64,000 nucleotides of DNA from Paeniglutamicibacter terrestris (GCF_012271785.1 NZ_JAAWVT010000001.1:868001-932000), one strand, 5' to 3'. Shown: positions 1 through 9,095, counted from the stretch's first letter. Notes: generated from the letters alone by a model not told the origin. A program made the numbers and translations.

Positions 1-1
1 C

Positions 2-754
2 GAGTTGCTCGTACCAGTGCGGGTGGATCCGGTGAATGGCTACCGCTTTTATGACACGGAACAAATTTCCGCTGCACAGGTGATCCGTAATTTCCGCTTA
101 ATGGATATGCCCGTGGAGGTGATTCGAGGCGTCCTCTCGGCTCCGAGTCCCCACGACCGCGATCTTCTGATCGCGGGGCATCTGGCTCGGATGGAAGCCC
201 AACTCGAAGCGACCCGCTCCGCGGTGGTCTCCCTGCGTGGCATGCTTTATCCCTCACTCGCTCCCGTTGAAGTTATCCGGCGGAGTCTTGAACCTCAGTT
301 TGTGGTCATCATTCGCGAAACCATTAATCTCGCGGATCTCGGAGCCTGGTACACCGGTGCCATGGACGAGTTGGATGCGCTGGTGGCAACCGCGAAGGTC
401 TCCCCCGCCGGACCACGCGGAGGTATCTGGGACACCGAGCTTTTCCTCAACGAGCACGGCGGTGCAGCACTCTTCATACCGACTCATGCCCCTGTGCCGA
501 GACTTCCCGGGCGAGCTCACTCCGAGCTCTTGCCCGCGGTTGAGCTTGCCGTGGCCACACATCGGGGAACCGATGACACGATCATGCAGGTTTATGGGGA
601 ACTCGGACGCTACGTCACGCGTCAGGGCATCAGCCTTGCGGGGCCCATCCGCGAAACGTATCTCGAGGGTCGACCTGGTGGCTCGCAGGAGAGCGTCACC
701 GAAATTGGCTGGCCAATCAGCACTACCTCTTCACCGCCGGCGGAGCGTATTTGA
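2..754 (+). CDS. MerR-family transcriptional regulator (5' truncated by window edge)
   Basis: The reading frame is open from base 2, so the gene begins upstream of the window; roughly the first 25 residues of the DNA-binding helix-turn-helix are missing. What remains starts inside the winged-helix part, with the typical MerR segment VDPVNGYRFYD, followed by the second helix pair and a dimerisation coiled coil (HLARMEAQLEATRSAVVSL). The last 150 residues look like a divergent GyrI-like or ligand-binding domain. Family role: it binds a promoter with long spacer and activates on ligand binding; the ligand cannot be read from sequence. The NTF2-like gene follows after 33 bases on the same strand and may be co-transcribed. 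Confidence 0.85.
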   Translation, partial: ELLVPVRVDPVNGYRFYDTEQISAAQVIRNFRLMDMPVEVIRGVLSAPSPHDRDLLIAGHLARMEAQLEATRSAVVSLRGMLYPSLAPVEVIRRSLEPQFVVIIRETINLADLGAWYTGAMDELDALVATAKVSPAGPRGGIWDTELFLNEHGGAALFIPTHAPVPRLPGRAHSELLPAVELAVATHRGTDDTIMQVYGELGRYVTRQGISLAGPIRETYLEGRPGGSQESVTEIGWPISTTSSPPAERI

Positions 755-787
755 CCCTCCCCTTAGGGGAAGGGCGAGGGTTGGATC

Positions 788-1123
788 ATGATCAATGAAA
801 ACTTTTTCCCGGCAGTAGCAAGCTACTTCGATCTCATGGAAGGCAGCGATAAGACCGAAGTCCTCTCGGTGTTCGATCCCAACGCCGTGGTGATTGACGA
901 TGGCCACGGCTACACCGGACACCGTGAGATCCTCGACTGGCTCACCGGCCCCGCTAGCGAATTCACCATCACTAAAACGTTGATCTCAAGTAGCCGGAGT
1001 GCGCAGGGCGCCATCGCCAACATACGCGTGGATGGCAACTTTCCCGGCAGCCCGGTGGATCTACGCCATGAATTCACTCAGGGCAGCACCGGACTGATCG
1101 GCTCGCTGACGATCTCCGTCTGA
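788..1123 (+). CDS. NTF2-like (SnoaL-like) domain protein
   Basis: This 111-residue single-domain protein has the pattern of the nuclear transport factor 2 / SnoaL superfamily: an N-terminal helix (FFPAVASYFDLMEGSD), the V-FDPNAVVIDDGHGYTGHREI segment typical of these cone-shaped folds, and alternating beta strands to the end. Members are small ligand-binding proteins or isomerase-like enzymes; no catalytic residues can be assigned here. It starts with ATG after GGTTGG spacing and follows the MerR gene closely, so it may be the regulator's target or partner. It converges on the LysR gene with only two bases between stop codons. Confidence 0.7.
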   Translation: MINENFFPAVASYFDLMEGSDKTEVLSVFDPNAVVIDDGHGYTGHREILDWLTGPASEFTITKTLISSSRSAQGAIANIRVDGNFPGSPVDLRHEFTQGSTGLIGSLTISV

Positions 1124-1125
1124 GA

Positions 1126-2064
1126 TCAGGCAGTTTCATGTGGGGCAGGCGGTTCCTCGTCTTCGGGGCTGAGCGAATTGATGAAGATCGTGCGCAGCAA
1201 CTCCGCCGCGGGGTTGGCGGAAGATTCCTCCCACGCCAAGTACATGTCCGAATGGTTCAGGTTTGATAGTCCGTTGGCCCCGGCGATTTCCTCGAAAACC
1301 ACGCCGCGCGGGGTAAATTCCATGGCCGTCGCCGGTACCAGCGTGACACCCAAGCCGGCTGCCACCAGGGCCAAGAGCGCAGGGATCTGACTCGCGATTT
1401 GGGCGATGTTTGGGCGGGCACCAACCGAGTCGAAAAGCCGAAGCACCAGATCATAGAAGTAGCGAGCCTCCCCCGTCGAGTACATCATCAACGGAAGACC
1501 GACCAGTTCCTTGATGAACACGCCCTTGCCCGTGGCCAGGTCGTGGCCCTCCGGAAGTGCCACGACCAAGCGGTCCTTCTTGATCAGCTGCGTCACCACA
1601 CCGGGGCGCGTAACGATCGGGCGCAGGATGCCAATGTCGATGGCCCCCTTGCTCAGCGCATCTAGCTGTTCCACCGAAACTGCCTCGCGCAATACCAGGG
1701 TGACGTGTGGCAGGTGTTTGGAGGCCTGGCTTAGGAGATCCGGCAGCACTGCCTGCCCCGCCACAGCGGTGTAGCCGATGACCACGGTTCCGGCATCTCC
1801 GGTGGCGACCCGTGAGACTTCCAGGCTGGTCTTGGAGCTCAGGTCCAGGATGCGCCGGGCATTGGGCAGTAACACCCGGCCTGCGGCGGTGAGCTCCACC
1901 CGCCGGGAGTTGCGGATGAAGAGCTGGGCTTGGAGCTCGCGCTCAAGGAGTTGAATCTGCCGACTCAGCGGCGGCTGGGTCATGTTCAGCCGGTCCGCTG
2001 CCGCGCCGAAGTGCAATTCCTCGGCCACCGCGACGAATGACTCGAGCTGGATCAACGAAAACAT
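1126..2064 (-). CDS. LysR-family transcriptional regulator
   Basis: A 312-residue LysR regulator. Residues 1-60 carry the winged helix-turn-helix (FVAVAEELHFGAAADRLNMT, then QPPLSRQIQLLERELQ), and residues 85-295 form the substrate-binding co-inducer domain (VVIGYTAVAGQAVLPDLL). The ATG at 2064 is preferred over an upstream in-frame ATG at 2094, because AAGGAG stands eight bases before it and LysR proteins rarely have a ten-residue extension. The gene is divergent from gudD with about 100 bases between them, the classical arrangement for a LysR protein controlling the neighbouring catabolic operon. The inducer is therefore probably a sugar acid (inference). Confidence 0.9.
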   Translation of the reverse strand: MFSLIQLESFVAVAEELHFGAAADRLNMTQPPLSRQIQLLERELQAQLFIRNSRRVELTAAGRVLLPNARRILDLSSKTSLEVSRVATGDAGTVVIGYTAVAGQAVLPDLLSQASKHLPHVTLVLREAVSVEQLDALSKGAIDIGILRPIVTRPGVVTQLIKKDRLVVALPEGHDLATGKGVFIKELVGLPLMMYSTGEARYFYDLVLRLFDSVGARPNIAQIASQIPALLALVAAGLGVTLVPATAMEFTPRGVVFEEIAGANGLSNLNHSDMYLAWEESSANPAAELLRTIFINSLSPEDEEPPAPHETA

Positions 2065-2079
2065 CGATTCACTCCTTGA

Positions 2080-2123
2080 ATGATTGGTTGTCATTTTTAG
2101 CTTGGACAGGCATCAATGCAAGC
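2080..2123. promoter_or_regulatory. Candidate LysR operator in the LysR/gudD divergent promoter
   Basis: Between the two divergent genes lie two symmetric elements. Bases 2080-2094 read ATGA-N7-TCAT, which contains the LysR consensus T-N11-A. Bases 2110-2119 are a perfect GCATCAATGC palindrome nested in GCTTG-N14-CAAGC (2100-2123). Together they could be the activation and recognition half-sites of the LysR protein. This is a pattern match only. Confidence 0.4.
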
Positions 2124-2168
2124 TCCTAGGGTGAGTCTAACCACCGCCCACCGATACGGAGCACCAAC

Positions 2169-3497
2169 ATGTCGACTTCTGGACCAGACGTCACGATCTC
2201 CACCCTCACACCCCGCGCAACAGCAACGCACCGCGCCATCATCACTGAGGTCACCGTGACCCCGGTGGCCTTTGCCGATCCCCCGTTACTGAATTCCGTC
2301 GGCGTGCACGAGCCCTTCGCGCTGCGAGCCATCGTGGTCGTACGCACCGCGGACGGCGTTTACGGTCTGGGCGAAACCTATGGGGATGAAGCCCATGTAA
2401 CACGCTTGAACCGAGCCGCTGCTCTGCTCATCGGCGCGGATGCGTTCAATATCAATCAGATTTCCGCACTGGTCGCCGAATCTCTGCTCGAGGATCAGGG
2501 GCTCGGTGGCCACGGCACTGGCGGAATGGTCACCACCACCTCCCTTCAGGATCGAGTTCTCTCGGCTTTCGACGTGGCAGCCCTCGACATTCAGGGCAAG
2601 ATTCTAGGCGTTCCCGTCAGCACGCTCTTGGGTGGTGCGGTGCGCGATGAGGTCGCCTTCAGTGGCTACCTCTTTTACAAGTGGGCGGGGCATCCGGGCC
2701 AGAGCCCGGATGCCTGGGGCGGGGCCGTGGACCCGGCAGGAATCGTGGCCCAGGCCCGCAAGATGGTCAACGACTACGGATTCACCGCGCTCAAGCTCAA
2801 GGGCGGTGTCTTCGAACCGGAGATCGAAGCCGCCACGATCGAGGCTCTACGCGAAGCCTTCCCCGAAATGCCGCTGCGCATTGATCCCAATGGCGTCTGG
2901 ACAGTGCAGACGGCCATCAAGGTCGGGAAGCGGCTGGAACCGGTGTTGGAATATCTCGAAGACCCCTGCCTATCCATTGCTGACAATGCAGCGGTACGCG
3001 CCGCAGTCAATCTGCCGATTGCTACCAATATGTGTGTGGTCTCCTTCAACGACGTGCCGCCGGCCATCGCCGCGGGCGCCGTGGACATCGTCCTTTCGGA
3101 TCACCACTTCTGGGGTGGTCTACGGCGCTCGCAAGGACTAGCGAGCATCGCCGAGACCTTCAAACTTGGTTTGTCCATGCATTCGAATTCGCACCTTGGC
3201 ATCAGCTTCGCCGCGATGATTCAGCTTGCGGCCGCCACCAAGAACATCGACTATGCCTGCGACACCCATTGGCCCTGGAAGCTGGCCAGCGATGATGTCA
3301 TCGTCCCGGGAGTTCTGGAAATCAAGGATGGCTCGGTCAAGGTCCCCACCAAACCGGGGCTTGGTGTGGAACTCGACGAGGAAGCGCTGGAGCGGATGCA
3401 TCAGCAATATCTGAAGTGCGGGCTGACCAAACGCGATGACACCACCTACATGCAAAGCATCCAGCCGGATTTCCAGCTCACCACCCCGCGCTGGTGA
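2169..3497 (+). CDS. gudD: Glucarate dehydratase family enzyme (enolase superfamily)
   Basis: A 442-residue cytoplasmic enzyme that dehydrates D-glucarate (or L-idarate) to 5-keto-4-deoxyglucarate. The family active site is visible in order: Lys209 and Lys211 in ALKLKGG, metal ligands Asp239 (RIDPNG), Glu264 (EYLEDP) and Asn287 (IATNMCV), the Asp311-His pair in LSDHHFWGG, and a His in MHSNSHLG near 338-342. Spacing matches the E. coli enzyme, whose Lys207/Asp235/Glu260/Asn289/Asp313/His339 are the known catalytic residues. GGAG stands nine bases before the ATG. It is divergent from a LysR regulator and overlaps the following dehydrogenase gene by four bases, so the two form an operon. Confidence 0.88.
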   Translation: MSTSGPDVTISTLTPRATATHRAIITEVTVTPVAFADPPLLNSVGVHEPFALRAIVVVRTADGVYGLGETYGDEAHVTRLNRAAALLIGADAFNINQISALVAESLLEDQGLGGHGTGGMVTTTSLQDRVLSAFDVAALDIQGKILGVPVSTLLGGAVRDEVAFSGYLFYKWAGHPGQSPDAWGGAVDPAGIVAQARKMVNDYGFTALKLKGGVFEPEIEAATIEALREAFPEMPLRIDPNGVWTVQTAIKVGKRLEPVLEYLEDPCLSIADNAAVRAAVNLPIATNMCVVSFNDVPPAIAAGAVDIVLSDHHFWGGLRRSQGLASIAETFKLGLSMHSNSHLGISFAAMIQLAAATKNIDYACDTHWPWKLASDDVIVPGVLEIKDGSVKVPTKPGLGVELDEEALERMHQQYLKCGLTKRDDTTYMQSIQPDFQLTTPRW

Positions 3498-4495
3498 GTA
3501 CCATGCGCATCGTTGTCACCGACCCCATCATTTCTAGGTTCGCCGATCTCTTGCAGGAGACCACTCCCGGTAACGACTGGGAATTTGTCGCCGACCTTTC
3601 GCCCGAGGAGCAGTCGGCGGCGATATCCCGGGCCGAAGTGCTGGTGTGTGCCAAACTGAGCCCCGAGGATGCGGCATCCTGCCCCGCGAGGTTGGTCCAC
3701 ATCACCGGTTCCGGTGCCGACCGGGTAGCCGTGGCAAAGCTGCCCGCCGATACGATCGTGACGCGGACTTCGCATCACGAACGCTCGATAGCCGAGCACA
3801 TCCTGATGGTGGTGTTGGCTCACCAGCGCCGGTTGTTGTCCGTGACCGATCAGATGCGCGCAGGCATTTGGCGTTCGGTGGCTACCGAACCAAGTACGGC
3901 CATGCACCGTACGTTGGATGAACTCACGATCGGGTTTGTGGGCCTTGGCGGGATCGGGACCGAGGCGGTGCGCTTGTGCACTTCGCTGGACATGAAGGCC
4001 GTTGCCGTGCGCCGAAATCCCGGAAAAACGGCTACTGCCGACACCAATCTCGAATGGGTCAAGACCATGGAGTACCTGCCAGAACTGCTGGCGGTCAGCG
4101 ACGTGGTGGTGCTGTGCCTGCCGCTCACCGAGGAAACCAAAGGGTTGATGGGAACCAAGCAATTTCAGCTCATGCGCAGCGACGCCCTGCTAGTCAATGT
4201 TTCCCGCGGGGCGATCATTGATGAGCAGGCACTGTATTCGGCGCTTCAGGAAGGGACCATTGGTGGGGCCGCCCTGGACGTTTGGTGGGATGCCCCCAAC
4301 GGGACCGATGCACCCGAATCGGTGGCGCGCTTCGCCCCACTCTCCAATGTCATCGCCACCCCACACTATTCCGGCCACGCCCTCCAGACCTTCGTGCGTC
4401 GCGCGACAGAAATCGCGCAGAACATCAACGCCTTCAACGAGGGACGCCCACCAAGCAACACCTTCGACCGCGCCCAGAGTGTGGCACCCTTCTAA
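3494..4495 (+). CDS. D-isomer specific 2-hydroxyacid dehydrogenase
   Basis: An NAD-dependent 2-hydroxyacid dehydrogenase of 333 residues (330 if the ATG at 3503 is used; the GTG at 3494 overlaps the gudD stop). The nucleotide-binding motif is FVGLGGIGTEAVRL near residue 140. The conserved NVSRGAIIDEQAL segment carries the catalytic Arg region, and TPHYSGHAL near 300 carries the catalytic His. Members reduce or oxidise small 2-oxo acids such as glyoxylate, hydroxypyruvate or phosphoglycerate analogues. Operon position behind glucarate dehydratase suggests a substrate made during sugar-acid breakdown (inference); the family alone does not fix it. Confidence 0.85.
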   Translation: MSTMRIVVTDPIISRFADLLQETTPGNDWEFVADLSPEEQSAAISRAEVLVCAKLSPEDAASCPARLVHITGSGADRVAVAKLPADTIVTRTSHHERSIAEHILMVVLAHQRRLLSVTDQMRAGIWRSVATEPSTAMHRTLDELTIGFVGLGGIGTEAVRLCTSLDMKAVAVRRNPGKTATADTNLEWVKTMEYLPELLAVSDVVVLCLPLTEETKGLMGTKQFQLMRSDALLVNVSRGAIIDEQALYSALQEGTIGGAALDVWWDAPNGTDAPESVARFAPLSNVIATPHYSGHALQTFVRRATEIAQNINAFNEGRPPSNTFDRAQSVAPF

Positions 4496-4624
4496 TCGCT
4501 TGCGCTCGCGTAAAGTCACCGGCGGCAAGGCAGGAAGTCTGTCTGAAGCAGGGAGCTCCCCCGGCACACTGCAGGAAGTGACCCAGGGCTGGCGGGCACC
4601 ACCCTGTGCGATTGGCTGACTTTT

Positions 4625-4655
4625 GCTACGTGGTGGTTTAAGCTCGCCACGTAGC
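4625..4655. promoter_or_regulatory. Inverted repeat before the small-protein/GT2 operon
   Basis: GCTACGTGG (4625-4633) is matched by CCACGTAGC (4647-4655), a perfect nine-base inverted repeat with a 13-base loop, 25 bases before the next start codon. There is no following T-run, so an operator for the downstream operon is as likely as a terminator for the dehydrogenase gene. Confidence 0.4.
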
Positions 4656-4680
4656 GAAACCATCGGGGAAGGGACCTTCA

Positions 4681-5133
4681 ATGAGCCAGAATCGTGAAAA
4701 TCCAAGTTCCGGGCATCTGCCGCCACCGAACACGTCGAAGGAAACCATCGATGCATTGGGAAAACTCTCCGAAGCCCTCGAAGTCGTGGAAGATGCCCGT
4801 GGAAGTCTGTATCGGTTTCATCGTCTGACAGGCAGGGCAGACCTGGCACTGGGCGAAGCCGTGGACATGTTCAAGGAAGCAGGATACGAAGATATCGCCC
4901 GCAAATTGCAGGACACCATGGTGGGGCGCAATGTCTTGGAAGGACGATGGACCTTCCAGGTCATGGAGGAATACGACGATGGGTACTACAAAGATTTCAA
5001 GACTCTGGAAGAAGAGATTCGCCAACAGCTCGTCGAGGGTCGTCGTCACCTTTTTGAGGCGCAAATGAAGGAAGATCGCCGAACTCACGGGCAACGCCAT
5101 CACGAGGCCAGTCCAACGGAGGAACCATTGTGA
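4681..5133 (+). CDS. Conserved hypothetical soluble protein
   Basis: A 150-residue, helix-rich, acidic protein with no signal peptide, membrane segment or motif that I recognise. The middle (SEALEVVEDARGSLYRFHRL, then DMFKEAGYEDIARKLQD) looks like paired amphipathic helices, and the tail is charged and probably disordered. GGGGAAGGG precedes the ATG. It overlaps the next gene (membrane protein) by four bases in GTGA, and that gene overlaps the glycosyltransferase, so all three are translationally coupled. A role with the membrane protein in the cell envelope is plausible, but nothing in the sequence proves it. Confidence 0.65.
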   Translation: MSQNRENPSSGHLPPPNTSKETIDALGKLSEALEVVEDARGSLYRFHRLTGRADLALGEAVDMFKEAGYEDIARKLQDTMVGRNVLEGRWTFQVMEEYDDGYYKDFKTLEEEIRQQLVEGRRHLFEAQMKEDRRTHGQRHHEASPTEEPL

Positions 5134-5753
5134 GTAGGTTACCCGCTGCCATTAACCCGAGGGTTTGTCTGCTGCTCGTCAAGGAACCGGCAAGCGCGTA
5201 CGAGCAAATCTTCGTTCCACACCTCGGAGATGCCTTGAGGTTGGTTGCCCTGTTGGCCATTCCCGCGGCGTGGATCGTTTCGGGTCCGCTCTCGGCACTG
5301 ACGATGCTGCTGGTGTCCGGCGGGACGTGGGCATTGCGCTACTACTCCCGGACTCGGAGTGAGGATCTCGCGGGCCAGATCGTGTTGCTTCTCGGTGGGG
5401 CGTTCAGCGTGCTGGGCACCTACAAGGTAGTCGAATGGTTGGATCTGTTAGTCCACTTGCTGATGCTCGCGGTCTTGACCAAGACGCTCGCCAACATGCT
5501 GGTCCATCATGCGATGTTGCCGGATGCCTCAACCCGGCGCCAGGCAGCAGGAATTCTGGTGGCCTTGACGGGATTGGGAGTCCTGCTCGCCGTGCTTTGG
5601 GAAATCGGCGAATGGGCTGGCCACACCTTCATCAACCCGGACGTCGGAGTCGGTTATGAAGACACGCTCGGGGATTTGGTCGCTGGCACCTTGGGGTCGC
5701 TAATCGCCGCATTCTGGTTCCACGGCTCGTCCCGTTGCAGCAGGGCATCATGA
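5130..5753 (+). CDS. YjdF/DUF2238-like integral membrane protein
   Basis: A 207-residue protein with about five hydrophobic segments (near residues 35-70, 82-98, 105-125, 142-160 and 180-200), so an inner-membrane protein. The motif WEIGEWAGH followed by YEDTLGDLVAGTLGSLIAA is the pattern of DUF2238/YjdF-like proteins, where W-E-E/I and D-T-x-x-D-L recur. Their function is unknown. The GTG start lies inside the stop of the preceding gene (GTGA), and the stop overlaps the ATG of the glycosyltransferase (ATGA), showing strict operon coupling. Confidence 0.7.
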   Translation: MSRLPAAINPRVCLLLVKEPASAYEQIFVPHLGDALRLVALLAIPAAWIVSGPLSALTMLLVSGGTWALRYYSRTRSEDLAGQIVLLLGGAFSVLGTYKVVEWLDLLVHLLMLAVLTKTLANMLVHHAMLPDASTRRQAAGILVALTGLGVLLAVLWEIGEWAGHTFINPDVGVGYEDTLGDLVAGTLGSLIAAFWFHGSSRCSRAS

Positions 5754-6493
5754 GTACACTCAGCGTGGTGGTCCCAGTACTCAACGATGCTCAGCATCTG
5801 CGAGTACTCCTCGACCTGCTGGCCCGGCAATCAAAGACACCGGACGAAATCATCGTCGTCGACAACGGATCAACCGACGATTCCGTGTTCTGGGCCCAGG
5901 CCGCGGGCGCAAGAGTGATCCACCAACCGCTACCCGGAATCATGGCGGCTGCCGCTGCAGGCTACGAGGCGGCGACGGGCGATCTCATCATCCGTTGCGA
6001 CGCCGATACGCGGCCGCCAAGCGACTGGCTGCGCCGGATCGACGAACATTTCACGCGTAGCGGCGAACTGGATGCGTTGACAGGTCCCGGTCGTTTCTAT
6101 GATCTGCCTAGCCTCATCAGTGTAATGGCCTCGTTCTTCTATGCTTCGGCATATTTCCTGGGTATCGGCGGAGCCGTCGCCCGTGTGCCGCTCTGGGGGT
6201 CCAATATGGCGTTCCGCCGCGAAATCTGGCCGGCGGTGAGCGAGCAACTGGATTTGGGGAACCTGAATCTTCATGATGACTTGGAGTTCACCTGCAAACT
6301 CGAACCCGGCGCGATCACAAGATTCGATAGGAAGCTGCGGGTTGGAGCCGCCGGACGGATTTTCTCCAGAAAGGGCGGTCTCCGTGATTCCGTTGGCGTG
6401 GCGCTGCGGACCTTGGAACTCAACGGCGCTGCGGCAGGGGTGTGGCGACGCTGGCACCAGAAGCTTGGTTCCGGGCGACTTGAGACGCGGTGA
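5750..6493 (+). CDS. Glycosyltransferase family 2
   Basis: A 247-residue GT-A fold glycosyltransferase. The nucleotide-sugar site begins VVVPVLNDAQHLRVLLDLL, followed by VDNGSTDDS, and the metal-binding DxD motif is RCDADTRPPSDW. Acceptor-side residues are in GSNMAFRREIW and LHDDLEFTCKL. No transmembrane helix is present, so it probably acts at the inner face of the membrane. The ATG at 5750 overlaps the stop of the membrane-protein gene and is preferred over a TTG five codons upstream. The likely role is transfer of a sugar to a lipid or cell-wall glycan acceptor; the acceptor is not evident. Confidence 0.85.
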   Translation: MSTLSVVVPVLNDAQHLRVLLDLLARQSKTPDEIIVVDNGSTDDSVFWAQAAGARVIHQPLPGIMAAAAAGYEAATGDLIIRCDADTRPPSDWLRRIDEHFTRSGELDALTGPGRFYDLPSLISVMASFFYASAYFLGIGGAVARVPLWGSNMAFRREIWPAVSEQLDLGNLNLHDDLEFTCKLEPGAITRFDRKLRVGAAGRIFSRKGGLRDSVGVALRTLELNGAAAGVWRRWHQKLGSGRLETR

Positions 6494-6710
6494 AGGATTC
6501 CTGCTTGTGCTCCGCGGACGGGTCCCGGAGCATTTAATCCAAGGGTCGGACAGCTGACGGCGGCCATTCGAATCCGCGAATCGGTGAATGCCGCCAAATC
6601 GTATGGCACCAGCGTCCGGGAAAGGTACACATGCAGCAGGCGTGCGCGTTCACCCGATACTGGGCCAGTAGCTATGGACGATGCCGTGGCCCCCATGTTG
6701 GACTGTCCCC

Positions 6711-7313
6711 ATGACTAACTACAACATTGGTTACATCGTCGGTTCCCTGTCCACCGGATCCATCAACCGCACCCTCTCCCAGGCGTTGATCAAGCTGGCT
6801 CCGGACAACCTTCAATTCACCGAGATCTCTATCAAGGATCTCCCGTTGTACAACTACGATTTTGACGCCAGCTACCCTCCGGAGGGCACGGCATTCAAGA
6901 CGGCCGTCGAGGCTTCGGACGGTTTGTTGATCATCTCCCCCGAATACAACCGCTCCATCCCTGGCGCCCTGAAAAACGCCATCGACTGGGGATCGCGCCC
7001 CTGGGGCACCAATTCATTCGCCCGCAAGCCAACCGGCATCATTGGCGCATCCCCCGGGGCCATCGGCACCGCGGTCATGCAGTCCTCCATGCGCAGCGTA
7101 CTCAGCTTCTTGGACGCCCCGCAGCTGAACTCTCCCGAGGGTTACATCGCCTTCAAGCCCGAGATCTTTGACGCCGAAGGCAATGTATCAGACAGCGGGA
7201 CGGCAGACTTCCTCGGTCACTACATGAGCGAATTCGGCGCCTTCGTCGCCCGCGTCCTGGACGCCAACGCCGAGGGCCACATCGGCGATGCGGAGCCGGT
7301 TCAGGCGCCATAA
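6711..7313 (+). CDS. NADPH-dependent FMN reductase
   Basis: A 200-residue flavodoxin-fold reductase of the NADPH-dependent FMN reductase family (ChrR/NQO-like). The FMN phosphate loop is GSLSTGSINRTLSQAL at the N terminus, and the family signature SPEYNRSIPGALKNAIDW lies near residue 75-92, followed by KPTGIIGASPGAIG. It reduces quinones, azo dyes, chromate or free flavin in the cytoplasm. The ATG at 6711 is chosen because the protein family begins right at this strand; the ten codons upstream (TTG start) do not resemble the family. It is followed by a GC-rich hairpin at 7331-7363. Confidence 0.85.
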   Translation: MTNYNIGYIVGSLSTGSINRTLSQALIKLAPDNLQFTEISIKDLPLYNYDFDASYPPEGTAFKTAVEASDGLLIISPEYNRSIPGALKNAIDWGSRPWGTNSFARKPTGIIGASPGAIGTAVMQSSMRSVLSFLDAPQLNSPEGYIAFKPEIFDAEGNVSDSGTADFLGHYMSEFGAFVARVLDANAEGHIGDAEPVQAP

Positions 7314-7330
7314 CAGCAGTAATCATCTCA

Positions 7331-7363
7331 AGGTGGGGGGTGCGATTCATCAATCCCCCACCT
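7331..7363 (+). terminator. Stem-loop after the FMN reductase gene
   Basis: AGGTGGGGG (7331-7339) pairs perfectly with CCCCCACCT (7355-7363) over a 15-base loop, 17 bases after the stop codon. TGTATTT follows. It is a likely transcription terminator. Confidence 0.65.
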
Positions 7364-7730
7364 CTGTATTTCCGCGATGAGTCCCCGTGAGAATTCGCGG
7401 CCCCGCCCCGGCGCGCACTACGTCGATAGATTCTCGCTCCAAAGAGGTCCTGAAAGAATATTTCTACTTTCTGAAGTTGGAATAGGGCAAGAATCAGCAA
7501 GCACATTTCGACGGTTTCCTTCTAAGCTAGCGGTACGTTCCCCGCAGCAAAGAGAATCGAACGTTGATCCCCGGGTCAGTGTCGGATTTATCGCGATGTC
7601 CATTGGAGCGTGCTGTCTGGGGACCCGGAAGAGACCCGGTTCCACCGGAGCCGCACGACATACTTCGACGAACTGTTCCAGATGCGTAAGCGTTGAATGA
7701 CCGCCCGCCCTTGCGAGAAAGCCAGAACCG
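7364..7730. other. Intergenic stretch, possible gene remnant
   Basis: About 370 bases separate the terminator from the MFS gene. No full-length gene is visible. A short plus-strand frame ending with TGA at 7694-7696 reads like real protein (GDPEETRFHRSRTTYFDELF) but is open for only about 40 codons and has no good start. It may be the 3' end of a decayed gene or leader sequence. Confidence 0.3.
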
Positions 7731-9095
7731 TTGACACTGCCTTCACCACCAGCTGATCCCACCGGCAACGCTGTGCCAAGCAAAACTCCTCTCATCCATC
7801 GGGCCTGGCTCGTGGCCGCGGTGACGGTGCTTGCCCTCGTGGCGGCGGCTGCCTTCCGTTCCACCACCGGCGCGTTTTTTGAACCGCTGGAAACCGAATT
7901 CGGCTGGACCCGCTCGCAGCTTTCCACCGCGGTGACCATCAACTTGGTGGTCTACGGCTTGGTAGCCCCCTTTGCCGCGACCCTGCTGGAACGCTTCTCC
8001 GCTCGTTTTGTTGCGGCAACGGCGTTGGTCCTCGTCTCGGCGGGAGCCGGCCTGGCCATCTTCATTACCCAGATCTGGCAGTTATGGCTGTTGTGGGGCG
8101 GGCTGGTGGGTATTGGAACCGGCGCCATTGCTCTAGTCTTTGGTGCTGTGGTGGCGAACCGCTGGTTCGTTCATCGACGTGGTCTGGTGATGGGAATCTT
8201 CTCCGCGGCCAATGCCTGCGGACAATTGATCTTCCTTCCCACCATCGTCCAGCTCAGTGGTCACCACGGATGGCGTATCGCCTCGTTGCTGGTGGCCGGG
8301 TTTGCGCTTTTGATCGTCCCGCTGTTGTTCTGGCCCTTTGCCAATAGTCCCGCCGAGGCCAAGACCACCGCTTATGGGGCGACCAAAGAAACCGTAACGC
8401 AGCAACCCACGACAAAACCGCGGCCCTCCAGCGGCGCCATGGCCGAGACTGTGGGCGTATTGCGTCACGCCATGAGGTTTCGGGCCTTCTGGATTTTGGC
8501 GTTCACGTTCTGGATCTGCGGCTGGTCAACCAACGGCCTGATCCAAACCCATTTCATTCCCGCGTCTCACGACCACGGTATGCCGGCCACCACTGCGTCG
8601 GGGCTTCTGGCCTTGATTGGTGTTTTTGACATCATTGGCACGATTGCCTCGGGGTGGCTGACCGACCGGGTTCGTCCGTGGCTGCTGTTGGTCTTTTACT
8701 ACGGGTTACGCGGGATATCGCTGCTGACGGTGCACTCGTTGCTCGGCCCCACGGTGGAGCCGGTGTTGTGGATTTTCATTCTGTTTTATGGCTTGGATTG
8801 GGTGGCCACCGTTCCGCCCACGGTGGTTCTCTGCCGCGAATACTTCGGTCCGGTGCGAGCATCGGTGGTCTTTGGCTGGGTCTTCGCGTTCCACATGGTC
8901 GGTGCCGGAGTTGGCGCGCTGACGGCGGGAATCGGTCGAGACATTTCGGGCAGCTACCTGATTGCGTGGATCACCGCCGCGGTTCTCTGCTTCCTCGCCG
9001 CGGGAAGCCTGTTCTTCATGCCCGGATCGCGCAAGGCGGTTGAGGCAGCACCGGAGATTATCCCCGATGAGCTGGGTTCTTCGCGCGTGGAGTGA
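7731..9095 (+). CDS. MFS transporter (monocarboxylate/oxalate-formate antiporter-like)
   Basis: A 454-residue permease with 12 predicted membrane helices in two six-helix halves, split by a charged, Thr/Pro-rich cytoplasmic loop at about residues 205-240. The first half contains GWTRSQLSTAVTINLVVYGL and the loop 2-3 region LLERFSARFV. The WTRSQLS segment is typical of the oxalate/formate antiporter and monocarboxylate group. FGWVFAFHMVGAGVGALTAG marks the second half. It probably carries an organic acid. No ATG exists near the N terminus; the TTG at 7731 with GAGAAAG upstream is the best start, and a GTG at 7773 is the alternative. Confidence 0.85.
   Translation: MTLPSPPADPTGNAVPSKTPLIHRAWLVAAVTVLALVAAAAFRSTTGAFFEPLETEFGWTRSQLSTAVTINLVVYGLVAPFAATLLERFSARFVAATALVLVSAGAGLAIFITQIWQLWLLWGGLVGIGTGAIALVFGAVVANRWFVHRRGLVMGIFSAANACGQLIFLPTIVQLSGHHGWRIASLLVAGFALLIVPLLFWPFANSPAEAKTTAYGATKETVTQQPTTKPRPSSGAMAETVGVLRHAMRFRAFWILAFTFWICGWSTNGLIQTHFIPASHDHGMPATTASGLLALIGVFDIIGTIASGWLTDRVRPWLLLVFYYGLRGISLLTVHSLLGPTVEPVLWIFILFYGLDWVATVPPTVVLCREYFGPVRASVVFGWVFAFHMVGAGVGALTAGIGRDISGSYLIAWITAAVLCFLAAGSLFFMPGSRKAVEAAPEIIPDELGSSRVE

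Noticed and set aside
7567-7696. Short protein-like frame before the MFS gene
   Set aside because: Only about 40 codons, no start or ribosome site and no family recognised; kept as a possible remnant, not a gene.
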